A stretch of 42,325 nt of DNA from CAZKEG01 sp964601575 (GTDB lineage Bacteria; Desulfobacterota; Thermodesulfobacteria; Thermodesulfobacteriales; Thermodesulfatatoraceae), in the NCBI GenBank assembly GCA_964601575.1, contig CAZROA010000101.1, positions 1 to 42,325 of the forward strand. Reading direction: 5' to 3'. Under the pieces are notes generated by a model that was given only the letters and a program-made list of their open reading frames with translations, made no database searches and was not told where the DNA came from. Below, piece by piece: positions 1 to 8,307 of this stretch. Position 1 is the stretch's first letter; each line of letters begins with the position of its first letter. A program made the translations under genes and the position numbers.

Positions 1-1
1 G

Positions 2-3000
2 GTCATCGTCGAGATTTTTCTCAAGACCTTTACCGAAACAGAACAAAAAGACCTTTGGCGTCAAGCCGCAGAAGGGATCCTTTCCCTTTTAGAAAAGGCA
101 GCAGAAAAACTATATCAAGAACAACTATTGTCCTTCTGGCCGGTCTTTGAGGAAATCTTTGAAAGATTGACCAAACTCCCCGACGAGGTCTTGCTTACTT
201 TTTTCCTGAGCTATCATTCGTTTAAACGCTTGGCCAAGGTCTTGGCCGCCAAGCTTCCGGAGGAGGCCTCTTTAGAAAAGCTGATTGATCTCATTTACCG
301 CTCCCTGAGACTCACTTACGAATATTGGCTCTCCCAGCCGGATCCTTCTTCTTGGGTAGAAGAAGAATACACCCCTCAGTTCAAAAAAGGGGGAGACTAT
401 TTCCATCTGATAGAGCCTGTCTCACACAAGACCCTGCGGGCCTATCTTGACCAATTGGAAGAGATCTTTTCTCGACCAAAAGATAAAAAAAGTCTAGAAA
501 GGCTCCTAGATTTTCCAGACTACTTAGACCTGGTCCGCTTTTATAAAGAACTCCCGGAAAAAATCGCCTCTTTGGCCAAAGGCACCTCGCCTGAAGACCC
601 ATTTCATAACATCAAGATCATCTTTCTCTTCCGCATTGTAGAAACACCAGGGTTGGCCCCAATCCATGAAGAGGCCCTGCGGGAGATAAACCGAGAATTG
701 ATAACCATGATCCGCAGGGAGCCCGCCGAGACCCTGGATGAATTCATCATGCGCACCTTTGTCCTCCTGCGCCAGAATATCCGACGCTATCCCTGGACTG
801 CCCTGCAATGCATCAAGAACATGGGTTTTGAGATCCTTGATCGGGGAGATCCACGCCTGGCCGAGCTCTTTTTAGAGGAAGTAGTTCGTTTCGGGTTCCA
901 ACCCCCGGAGATCAAAGGGGTCGATCGGGAATGGCATCTTATTTACAATCCTGTTCACTTACTCAATATCCGGACCTGGCTGGAGATCATCGTCCATCAC
1001 CCCAAATGGTGTACTACCCTCCTTTCGGCCTTGATCATCAATCTCAAACTGGCTGGCACCTGCATTCGGGATACAGACCTCTTTCAGAAGGATGTCTCCC
1101 GTCTCCTAAACAGCGAAATCGAGCCGGTATACAACCTGGTCAAGCAGTTTTGCCGCTTGTTACCGGTCTATTACAACGAGATCGGGGCCGAGGGGCTTTT
1201 GCGGGATGTCTCCACTGAACTTGATGAAATACACGCCCGCAAAGACGAACTCATCCATTTTCTCCGTAAACAAAGCCATGTGGAGAGCTCAAACCTCATC
1301 ATTAACTTCATCGAGGCCATCTTCCAGTTCTGGCTGACCAAGGATAAAAAACCATTGAAGTCCTTTATCCCGGAAGAGCTCTTTGCCCGTTTATCAGAAA
1401 GTGGCCCCTTTGTTGATCCGGTACACGAAATCCTAAAGAGCTTCTTTAAAAAGGCAGGGCTCCAGAAGATAAAAGACCTCCTTAAACTTTCGGAAAAAGA
1501 AGTCCAAGATATCCTTTCCGAGGTCCCGGGGCCTGAGCAAGAGAAGCGGCGGGTAGCCCTCCTCATTCGGATGTATCAACTTGAGGTCCAAAAATACACC
1601 TTCGGTGTCCAAGAATTGCGCTCTCTCCTGGAACAGGCAAAGGCCTGGGGCTTTGAAGGGATCGACCGACTCCTTGAGGTCATGGAAAATGGGAGCCAGG
1701 AAGAACAGCTCGAGGTCATCCTGGATTATCTTGAGTATCTCAAAGAGATCATCCTAAGCCCGGAGCAATTCACCCCGAGGGAAGACATCTATTTCAAGCG
1801 CCATATCGCCGCCGATATCCCCTCGATGTACGGGCGGTATCATGAAAAGAAATTCGACGCCCTGGGGCTTACCTTCCGCCTTGAGGCCCTGGCCAACGCC
1901 TTCTTTGAAAACTTGGTCTCCTCAGTAGAGCTTCCCTTCATCACGCGCACGACCTTTTTTAAAATCATAAAGATATTGCGCTACTTCCGGCGGGCCTTAC
2001 ACCTTGAGGGGATAAGCTCCAAAAAATTCAATACCTACTTGAGCCTGCTTGAGGCCTCTCTTGGCATCAGGCGCTTTACTTACACCCAATATCTAGACAT
2101 CTTCCGTGGGTTGCTTGAAGGAGTAAAGGACATCATCAAGGTCTATTACGTAAGCCCTCATCGGGAAAACTTGGCCATCATTCTCCGTCAACTAGGGCGC
2201 AAAAACCTCCTGCCCAAATATGTAGCCGGACACGAAGAACTCTCCGACGAAGAACTCTATCACCAGGTCTCTGAACGTTTTTTGCGCGACCTCATCGCCT
2301 GTGCCTTTGCCCTGCAGGCCTTGGACAATTTCGTGACCAAGCTTTACCAGACCTTGGTTGACCAACGGAGTCGTCTTTCCCAGGAAGACCTTGATCTCTT
2401 GATGACCTATGATCCGGCACGAACCATCTGTCTCCTCCATGAACCTAACAATCTAACCAGCGACCTCATCCATTTGGGCAACAAGGGGTTTAACCTCTAT
2501 CTCCTGACCCAACTCAATCTCCCGGTACCACCAGGGTTTATCATCACCACCGAGGTCTTTCGTTGCTGGCGAGTAATCAAAAAATACCAGCGCACCTATG
2601 AGGACTTTTTACGCCAGGTCAAGGAGTCGCTGGCGGCCATAGAGAGGCAGACTGGGAAAAAATTCGGTTCCAAAGAGAATCCGCTCCTTTTCTCCGTGCG
2701 AAGCGGGGCAGCCATCTCCATGCCTGGAATGATGGCCACCATCTTAAACGTGGGGAGTAACCCGGAAATTATCGAGGGCCTGGCGCGGAGGACCGGGAAG
2801 GTCTGGTTCGCCTGGGACACCTATCGCCGCTTTGTCCAGAGCTGGGGGATGGCCCACGGCCTTGAACGAGACATCTTCAATCGTCTCATGCGCGAGCACA
2901 AGTCTTATTACGGAGTGAAGAAGAAACGCCAATTTACCGGTGAACAGATGAAAGAGCTTGCCCTCAAGTACCGAAAACGGGTCCTTGAGGCCGGGATCCA

Positions 3001-3964
3001 TATCGCCGATGACCCGTGGGAGCAGTTACTCATCTCGATTGAGCTGGTGATCTCTTCTTGGAATGCGGAAAAGGCCAGGGCCTATCGAGAGATTATGGGC
3101 ATCTCAGACTATTGGGGCACGGCGGTCTGCGTCCAGGCCATGAGTTTCGGTAATCTCTCCCTTGAGTCTGGTACTGGCGTCCTCTTTACCGCTCCGCCTT
3201 ACGGTAAGCTTTCTCGGGTGGCCCTTTGGGGTGACTATACCCCGGGTAACCAAGGGGAAGACATCGTCTCTGGTCTGGTGATGACCTATCCCATCTCCAT
3301 CGAGCAGAAAAAACGCGAAGGGCGAGAGGAAGAACCCTCTCTTGAGGAAAAATTTCCTGAGATCTATCAGGCCCTCTTTGAGATCGCCCAATATCTTGTC
3401 TACGAGAAGAAATGGTCCCACCAGGAGATCGAGTTTACCTTTGAAGGCCCCACTCGGGACAAACTCTTTATTCTTCAGAGCCGAGACATGGTCACCAAGG
3501 AGGAACGCCCGACCATCAAGCTCTTTGTCCCCACGCCGGAGTTAGAAAGATCCTTCATCGGTCGAGGGATCGGGGTCTCCGGTGGGGCCCTTTCCGGGCG
3601 GGTGGTCTTTACCTTGGAAGACATAGAAGAATTTCGGCGGGAGGATCCGAATACCCCGCTCATCCTGGTCCGCTTTGACACCGTGCCGGATGACATCAAG
3701 GAGATCAGTGTGGCCGATGGTCTGCTCACCGCCCGCGGAGGCCAGACCTCGCACGCTGCTATTGTGGCCTCAAGGCTCGGCAAGACCTGTGTGGTCGGTT
3801 GCGAACAACTGGTAGTATACGAAGATCAAGGTTTTGCCCGCCTGAACACACACATCCTCCGTAAGGGAGATTGGATCAGTATCGATGGAGTCAATGGTCG
3901 TATCTATCTCGGGCGTCATCCCGTCCGAAAGGTCACTGGATTGCCTAGTGTAAATGTCTTTTAA
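2..3964 (+). CDS. PPDK-like PEP/pyruvate-binding domain protein, 5'-truncated by window edge
   Basis: The reading frame is open from base 2, so the true start lies upstream; 1320 residues are visible. The first ~825 visible residues are helical-looking and match no domain I recognise. A PPDK/PEP-synthase ATP-grasp domain begins near visible residue 826 with GNKGFNLYLL and LPVPPGFIITTE and contains SVRSGAAISMPGMMATILN. The phosphohistidine swivel domain follows (LTARGGQTSHAAIVASRLG; catalytic His codon at 3752-3754, visible residue 1251). The protein ends soon afterwards, so the C-terminal PEP/pyruvate TIM barrel of true PPDK is absent. By family logic it can bind ATP and phosphorylate its swivel histidine, but the final acceptor is unknown. 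It lies 15 bp before a GAPDH gene, apparently in the same operon. The ATP-grasp and histidine domains are certain; the function is not. Confidence 0.9.
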   Translation, partial: VIVEIFLKTFTETEQKDLWRQAAEGILSLLEKAAEKLYQEQLLSFWPVFEEIFERLTKLPDEVLLTFFLSYHSFKRLAKVLAAKLPEEASLEKLIDLIYRSLRLTYEYWLSQPDPSSWVEEEYTPQFKKGGDYFHLIEPVSHKTLRAYLDQLEEIFSRPKDKKSLERLLDFPDYLDLVRFYKELPEKIASLAKGTSPEDPFHNIKIIFLFRIVETPGLAPIHEEALREINRELITMIRREPAETLDEFIMRTFVLLRQNIRRYPWTALQCIKNMGFEILDRGDPRLAELFLEEVVRFGFQPPEIKGVDREWHLIYNPVHLLNIRTWLEIIVHHPKWCTTLLSALIINLKLAGTCIRDTDLFQKDVSRLLNSEIEPVYNLVKQFCRLLPVYYNEIGAEGLLRDVSTELDEIHARKDELIHFLRKQSHVESSNLIINFIEAIFQFWLTKDKKPLKSFIPEELFARLSESGPFVDPVHEILKSFFKKAGLQKIKDLLKLSEKEVQDILSEVPGPEQEKRRVALLIRMYQLEVQKYTFGVQELRSLLEQAKAWGFEGIDRLLEVMENGSQEEQLEVILDYLEYLKEIILSPEQFTPREDIYFKRHIAADIPSMYGRYHEKKFDALGLTFRLEALANAFFENLVSSVELPFITRTTFFKIIKILRYFRRALHLEGISSKKFNTYLSLLEASLGIRRFTYTQYLDIFRGLLEGVKDIIKVYYVSPHRENLAIILRQLGRKNLLPKYVAGHEELSDEELYHQVSERFLRDLIACAFALQALDNFVTKLYQTLVDQRSRLSQEDLDLLMTYDPARTICLLHEPNNLTSDLIHLGNKGFNLYLLTQLNLPVPPGFIITTEVFRCWRVIKKYQRTYEDFLRQVKESLAAIERQTGKKFGSKENPLLFSVRSGAAISMPGMMATILNVGSNPEIIEGLARRTGKVWFAWDTYRRFVQSWGMAHGLERDIFNRLMREHKSYYGVKKKRQFTGEQMKELALKYRKRVLEAGIHIADDPWEQLLISIELVISSWNAEKARAYREIMGISDYWGTAVCVQAMSFGNLSLESGTGVLFTAPPYGKLSRVALWGDYTPGNQGEDIVSGLVMTYPISIEQKKREGREEEPSLEEKFPEIYQALFEIAQYLVYEKKWSHQEIEFTFEGPTRDKLFILQSRDMVTKEERPTIKLFVPTPELERSFIGRGIGVSGGALSGRVVFTLEDIEEFRREDPNTPLILVRFDTVPDDIKEISVADGLLTARGGQTSHAAIVASRLGKTCVVGCEQLVVYEDQGFARLNTHILRKGDWISIDGVNGRIYLGRHPVRKVTGLPSVNVF

Positions 3965-3979
3965 CAAGGAGGGGGGAAG

Positions 3980-5242
3980 ATGATCCAGATTTCCGAACCT
4001 TTACCCATAAAGTTGGGTATAAACGGACTCGGTCGGATAGGCAAACTTACCCTGTGGCATCACATTGCCCGCAAGTCCTTTCAAGAGATTGTGGTCAACC
4101 TAGGACGAGAGGCCGGGACCTCACTTCAGGACATTGCCAATTATATCGAAAAAGACAGCACCTATGGTTGGCTCCCGGTCTATCTTTATGGCCATCGGGG
4201 CACGCGGGTCATCGAAGATCTGAACGAGGCCGAAGGGACCATGAGGATAGATGGGGTGCCAGTCCGTATTCTGCGCCAACATCGGAATCCGGCGGAGATC
4301 GGCTGGAAGGACTACGGCGTAAGACTGGTCATTGATGCCACCGGGCGCTTTCGCGATCCGACGGTGGAGGCCGATGCCCCAGGAGGGGCCCTTAGGGGGC
4401 ACTTGGCCTCAGGGGCGGAAAAGGTCTTGCTCTCTGCCCCTTTTAAGATCAAGGACAAGGGCAAAGGTTTCCCTGAGGATACCATCACCGTGGTCTATGG
4501 CATCAATGAAGACGATTATATCCCGGAGAGACATAAGGTCATCTCCGCGGCCTCCTGTACCACCACTTGCCTGGCCTATATGATACGCCCCTTGCTCGAT
4601 CACTTTGGGGCCCATCGTATCCTTTCGGCCTCCATGGTCACTGTTCACGCGGCCACGGCCTCTCAATCGGTGCTTGATCGGGTGCCCAAGGCCGGGGCCA
4701 CGGACCTCCGTAAGGTACGGAGCATCTTTAACAATATCATCCTGACCACTACCGGGGCGGCTAAGGCCTTATCGTTGGTTATTCCGGAGATGAAACAGAT
4801 CGGCTTTATCGCAGAGAGTGTGCGTATCCCCACTTCGACTGGGAGTTTGATTGTCCTGGTGGTCAATATTCAGGATGAGAGCCTTGAAAACCGTATTACG
4901 CGCCAAACAATTAATGAAATCTACAGAAAGGCCGCAGAAGGTCCCTACAAAGACTATCTGATCTATACCGAGGAACAAAACGTCTCAAGCGACATTATCG
5001 GTTATCCCAAGGCCGCGGCCATCATCGAGGCCTCGGAGACCCATACCCGGACGGCGGTCATCCGGGTGGATCTGACCAAGGCCTGCGGGCCAGGGGCCGA
5101 ACAATTAAAAGGCCTTACCTGTGCCGAGGTAGAGGTCCCGGTGACCCAGGCCGTTATCTATGGCTGGTATGACAACGAATTTGGTTCTTATACCAATATG
5201 CTCGGCGAGCTTACGCTCCATATCGCCCAAAAAATGATCTAA
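3980..5242 (+). CDS. gap: Divergent glyceraldehyde-3-phosphate dehydrogenase (long form)
   Basis: A 420-residue GAPDH, against about 335 in the usual type I enzyme. The Rossmann motif INGLGRIGKLTL is at residues 14-25. The active-site motif is SAASCTTTCLAYM with catalytic Cys193 (usual form SCTTNCLAP), and the partner His223 lies in VTVHAAT. The C-terminal signature YGWYDNEFGSYTNM is present. Extra length comes from insertions, including one rich in Gly and Ala around residues 130-145. Residues around 40-60, where the usual NAD-binding Asp would lie, read NLGREAGTSLQD, so cofactor preference cannot be assumed to be standard NAD. The ATG start follows a strong AAGGAGGGGGG ribosome-binding site. 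PGK and TIM genes follow, which fits a glycolytic or gluconeogenic operon. The fold and chemistry are sure; the subfamily role is less so. Confidence 0.93.
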   Translation: MIQISEPLPIKLGINGLGRIGKLTLWHHIARKSFQEIVVNLGREAGTSLQDIANYIEKDSTYGWLPVYLYGHRGTRVIEDLNEAEGTMRIDGVPVRILRQHRNPAEIGWKDYGVRLVIDATGRFRDPTVEADAPGGALRGHLASGAEKVLLSAPFKIKDKGKGFPEDTITVVYGINEDDYIPERHKVISAASCTTTCLAYMIRPLLDHFGAHRILSASMVTVHAATASQSVLDRVPKAGATDLRKVRSIFNNIILTTTGAAKALSLVIPEMKQIGFIAESVRIPTSTGSLIVLVVNIQDESLENRITRQTINEIYRKAAEGPYKDYLIYTEEQNVSSDIIGYPKAAAIIEASETHTRTAVIRVDLTKACGPGAEQLKGLTCAEVEVPVTQAVIYGWYDNEFGSYTNMLGELTLHIAQKMI

Positions 5243-5287
5243 CCCCTCGCCGATCCTTAGGCGAGAAAGGACCAAGGGGGTGGGAGG
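5243..5287 (+). promoter_or_regulatory. gap-pgk intergenic hairpin near the pgk ribosome-binding site
   Basis: CTCGCC (5246-5251) can pair with GGCGAG (5260-5265) around an 8-base loop. An outer ACCCCT (5242-5247, sharing two bases with the inner arm) could alternatively pair with the AGGGGGT that precedes the pgk GTG start, partly masking its Shine-Dalgarno region. There is no T-tract, so it is not a terminator. A role in tuning or processing the pgk message is inference only. Confidence 0.3.
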
Positions 5288-6466
5288 GTGAAGATTGTTG
5301 ATCAACTCGATCTTTCAGGAAAACGGGTTTTGATCCGGGTGGACTTTAACGTCCCCCTTAAAGAAGGCCAGGTAGCCGATGACACCAGGCTTAGGGCCAG
5401 TCTCCCCACGATCAAATATGCCCAAGGGGCTCAAGCCAGGGTCATCTTGTGCTCACACCTCGGACGGCCCAAGGGGGAAAGAAGACCCGAATTTTCTTTG
5501 GCCCCGGTGGCCAAGCGGCTCTCAGAACTCCTAGGCCAAGAAGTAAAATTCGCTCCGGATTGTATCGGCCCGGAAGTAGAAGAGATGGTCAGGGAACTTA
5601 AGGAAGGTGAGGTCCTGCTCCTTGAAAATCTCCGTTTCCATAAAGGAGAAACCAAAAACGACCCGGAGTTTGCCAAGGCCCTGGCCAAGCTCGCTGAGGT
5701 ATACGTAAACGACGCCTTTGCCGTTTCGCATCGGGCCCATGCCTCGGTGGTAGGGGTGACGGAATATATCACCGAATGCGCGGCCGGGTTTTGTCTGGCC
5801 AGGGAGATCAAATATCTCTCCCAACTCCTTACCTCCCCGGTCAAACCAGTGGCGGCGGTCATCGGCGGGGCCAAGGTCTCGACCAAGATCGGCCTGCTTA
5901 CCAACCTCCTTCCCAAGATTGATAAACTCTTTATCGGGGGGGCGATGGCCAACACCTTTCTTAAGGCCCTGGGGCTTGAGGTTGGGCGTTCCTTTTGTGA
6001 AGAAGAATATCTGGAAGAGGCGCGCCGGGTGCTTACCGAGGCCGAAGGAGCCGGGGTCAAGGTCTATCTCCCGGTGGATGTAATAATAGCCGAAAGCCAG
6101 GAATCTACTGCCGGAGAAGCGGTCTCCATCAAACAGATCCCTCCGGACAAAGCTGCTTATGATCTGGGCCCGGAGACGGTGAGCTATTTTGCCGAGGCCC
6201 TCTCCCAGATGGGCACCATCGTCTTAAACGGCCCGATGGGGCTTTTCGAAAACCCGGCCTTTGCCAAGGCCACCGTTGCCCTGGCCCGCCGTATAGCGGC
6301 CTCAAATGCGGTCACCATTGCCGGTGGGGGAGATACCCTTCGAGCCTTGAAAGAGGCCGGAGTAGCCACGGCCTTTTCCTATCTTTCCACCGGAGGCGGA
6401 GCCTTCTTGGAGTTTTTAGAGGGCAAAACGCTTCCCGGAGTGGCTGCCCTTGAAAAAAGAAGCTAG
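5288..6466 (+). CDS. pgk: Phosphoglycerate kinase
   Basis: A full-length 392-residue PGK, the cytosolic enzyme interconverting 1,3-bisphosphoglycerate + ADP and 3-phosphoglycerate + ATP. The N-terminal family signature KRVLIRVDFNVPL starts at residue 12. Substrate-binding SHLGRPKG and the RAHASVVG segment are visible, as is the C-domain nucleotide loop GGGDTLRALKEAG near the end. The start is GTG at 5288, chosen because the protein begins KIVDQLDLSGKR as in other PGKs and is preceded by the purine-rich GGGGGTGGGAGG. It lies 45 bp after gap and 13 bp before the triosephosphate isomerase gene, in one operon. Nothing unusual was seen in the catalytic core. Confidence 0.97.
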   Translation: MKIVDQLDLSGKRVLIRVDFNVPLKEGQVADDTRLRASLPTIKYAQGAQARVILCSHLGRPKGERRPEFSLAPVAKRLSELLGQEVKFAPDCIGPEVEEMVRELKEGEVLLLENLRFHKGETKNDPEFAKALAKLAEVYVNDAFAVSHRAHASVVGVTEYITECAAGFCLAREIKYLSQLLTSPVKPVAAVIGGAKVSTKIGLLTNLLPKIDKLFIGGAMANTFLKALGLEVGRSFCEEEYLEEARRVLTEAEGAGVKVYLPVDVIIAESQESTAGEAVSIKQIPPDKAAYDLGPETVSYFAEALSQMGTIVLNGPMGLFENPAFAKATVALARRIAASNAVTIAGGGDTLRALKEAGVATAFSYLSTGGGAFLEFLEGKTLPGVAALEKRS

Positions 6467-6479
6467 CAGGAGGTGGGTA

Positions 6480-7244
6480 ATGAAAAGGAGGCCTTTGATC
6501 GCCGGTAACTGGAAGATGTACAAAACCGTAAACGAAGCCCTGGCCTATGTAGAGGCCTTTAAACCCTTGGTGGCCGAAGAGACCGAACGAGAGATCATGA
6601 TCGCCCCGCCCTTTACCGCCTTAGATGCCGTGTCCAAGGCCCTTCAGGGGAGCAATATCGTCTTAGGGGCCCAGAATTGTCATTGGGAAGAGGAAGGGGC
6701 CTTTACCGGCGAGGTCTCCCCGAAGATGCTGGCGGAAATCGGGGTCACCTATGTCATCCTAGGACATTCGGAACGAAGGCACATCTTTGGGGAGACAGAC
6801 GAGATGATCAGGCGCAAAATCGAGGCCGTTCTTCGGCATGAAATGACCCCGATACTCTGCATTGGTGAAAAGCTAGAAGAACGTGAGGCCGGCCAGACCT
6901 TGGCAATTTTGGAACGGCAGCTCAAAGAAGGACTCAAAGGCTTTAGGGCTAAGGACCTCAAAGGTCTGGTACTGGCCTATGAACCGGTTTGGGCCATTGG
7001 CACCGGCAAGACGGCCACCCCGGAACAGGCCCAAGAGGCCCATGAGTTTTGTCGACAGATCTTGGCGGATATGTTTGGAAAAGACTTTGCCGAGGCCACC
7101 AGAATTCTTTATGGGGGTAGCGTAAAGCCAGAAAATGTTGTAGGACTTATGGCCCGACCGGACATCGACGGGGCCTTGGTCGGTGGGGCCTCGTTGTCGC
7201 CGGAGGTCTTTGCCAGAATCGTCCGTTTTGGGAGGATGGAATAG
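6480..7244 (+). CDS. tpiA: Triosephosphate isomerase
   Basis: A 254-residue TIM interconverting dihydroxyacetone phosphate and glyceraldehyde 3-phosphate. All catalytic residues are visible: Lys12 in GNWKMYKT, His96 in LGHSERRHIFGE, and Glu168 in YEPVWAIGTGKTATPEQ, which also carries the flexible loop 6. The phosphate-binding ILYGGSVKPEN motif is near the C-terminus. I start it at the ATG at 6480, not at the in-frame upstream codon at 6450 inside pgk, because AGCAGGAGGTGGG sits just before 6480 and the family N-terminus begins there. It abuts secG exactly (TAGATG). Confidence 0.97.
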   Translation: MKRRPLIAGNWKMYKTVNEALAYVEAFKPLVAEETEREIMIAPPFTALDAVSKALQGSNIVLGAQNCHWEEEGAFTGEVSPKMLAEIGVTYVILGHSERRHIFGETDEMIRRKIEAVLRHEMTPILCIGEKLEEREAGQTLAILERQLKEGLKGFRAKDLKGLVLAYEPVWAIGTGKTATPEQAQEAHEFCRQILADMFGKDFAEATRILYGGSVKPENVVGLMARPDIDGALVGGASLSPEVFARIVRFGRME

Positions 7245-7682
7245 ATGTTTACGGTCTTGGTCATTATTCACGTCATTGCCTGTATCTTTTTGATCGGGGT
7301 GGTCTTGGTCAACGTCAGTAAAGGCTCGGAGATCGGGGCGGTCTTTACCGGCAGCCAGGCCATCTTCGGTGGGGCCGGCCCGGGAACCTTTTTAAACAAA
7401 GTAACCACTGCCTTGGCCATCGTCTTTTTCGTCACCTCTTTGGCCCTGACCTATCTCTCTACCAAGAAATCGACCAGTTCCTTAATGGAAAAGGCCCCGG
7501 CAGTGGAAGAGACCATCCCTACGCCTACGGCACCACCTACCCCACAAGAAGGACCAATGCCTGAAAAACCCACCCCGGAAAAGGCCACGGCCCCAAAGAC
7601 GACCGAAAATATCCCTACTCCACCAAGTACCACTTCGTCGACGACAACTACTGAGCAAAATACGACCACGAATCAAAAATAG
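7245..7682 (+). CDS. secG: Preprotein translocase subunit SecG
   Basis: 145 residues. The first ~75 form the two-helix SecG membrane domain: helix 1 at about residues 3-23, a cytoplasmic loop with SEIGAVFTGSQAIFGG, and helix 2 at about 48-70. SecG is the accessory membrane subunit of the SecYEG channel. The remaining ~65 residues are a low-complexity tail rich in Pro, Thr and Glu, ending in Thr/Ser runs, with no recognisable domain. The ATG directly follows the tpiA stop, so translation is probably coupled. A tpiA-secG arrangement is common in bacteria. The operon ends here at a strong hairpin. Confidence 0.93.
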   Translation: MFTVLVIIHVIACIFLIGVVLVNVSKGSEIGAVFTGSQAIFGGAGPGTFLNKVTTALAIVFFVTSLALTYLSTKKSTSSLMEKAPAVEETIPTPTAPPTPQEGPMPEKPTPEKATAPKTTENIPTPPSTTSSTTTTEQNTTTNQK

Positions 7683-7691
7683 ATCTCCCGG

Positions 7692-7734
7692 AGGACCTGT
7701 TCGGAAGGTGTTCTGAACAGGTCCTGTCTTTTTT
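7692..7734 (+). terminator. Rho-independent terminator after secG
   Basis: A perfect 11-bp inverted repeat, AGGACCTGTTC at 7692-7702 and its complement at 7715-7725, with a 12-base loop, is followed by GTC and a run of six T (7729-7734). It ends the carbon operon. Because the convergent PfpI-family gene stops at 7733, the same hairpin may also end that transcript. Confidence 0.85.
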
Positions 7735-8242
7735 ATTCGGTTCCTCCCAAGATGGTAAGAATGGTCTTCATTAGGGCCGGGAGATCAGCGGGCTCCCTTG
7801 AGGTAATAAGATTCCCATCGATGACGACCTCGGTGTCCAGATAATTTACCCCGTTGGCTTGTAACTCTCTAGCGATCTTGTGATAGCAGGTGGCCCGACG
7901 GCCTTTCAAGATCCCGGCAGAAAGGAGTACCTGAGGGCCATGACAGATGGCGGCAATGGGTTTTGCCTGCTGGTGAAAGGCACGCACCAGATCTAACACC
8001 TCTGGGATGAGCCTCAGATCTGAAGGGGCCTTGCCCCCGGGGATAAAGAGCAGTTTGTAAGGATCAGGCGAGACCTCGCTCACCGCCAGATTGGCATGGA
8101 CTTTATATCCGTGTTTCCCAGTGATCTCACCCCATTCCGGGGCGGCAATGTCAACCTGATACCCGGCCTCTCTTAGGCGATAGTAAGGACACAAAAGTTC
8201 TGTATCTTCAAAGCCATCTGTGGTAAGAAATAAAACTTGCAT
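7733..8242 (-). CDS. DJ-1/PfpI family protein (PfpI-like)
   Basis: 169 residues starting MQVLFLTTDGFEDTEL. The ATG at 8242 is preferred over the upstream in-frame ATG at 8266 because AGAGGAG lies 6-7 bases before it and the DJ-1 fold starts there. The class I glutamine-amidotransferase-like nucleophile elbow reads AAICHGPQVLL (Cys100, His101), with the PfpI-type acidic residue in DGFEDTE. The PFPI group includes proteases, chaperones and deglycase-like stress proteins; the substrate cannot be read from sequence. It is transcribed away from a second DJ-1 family gene at 8308, with a 65-bp shared promoter region. Confidence 0.88.
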   Translation of the reverse strand: MQVLFLTTDGFEDTELLCPYYRLREAGYQVDIAAPEWGEITGKHGYKVHANLAVSEVSPDPYKLLFIPGGKAPSDLRLIPEVLDLVRAFHQQAKPIAAICHGPQVLLSAGILKGRRATCYHKIARELQANGVNYLDTEVVIDGNLITSREPADLPALMKTILTILGGTE

Positions 8243-8307
8243 ACACACTCCTCTTTTTGGAATCACCTTTTGCCTCTAAAGATAATCATTCTTTAAGGAG
8301 GTAGGCG

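Noticed and set aside
2..3964. Complete pyruvate phosphate dikinase
   Set aside because: The C-terminal PEP/pyruvate barrel is absent and the frame ends after the swivel domain, so the standard reaction cannot be assigned.
5431..6060. Open frame of 209 codons opposite pgk
   Set aside because: Ser/Arg-rich composition typical of an antisense frame, and pgk is certain.
7482..7676. Open frames opposite the SecG tail
   Set aside because: The Gly/Arg- and Val/Gly-rich products mirror the low-complexity Pro/Thr tail of SecG.
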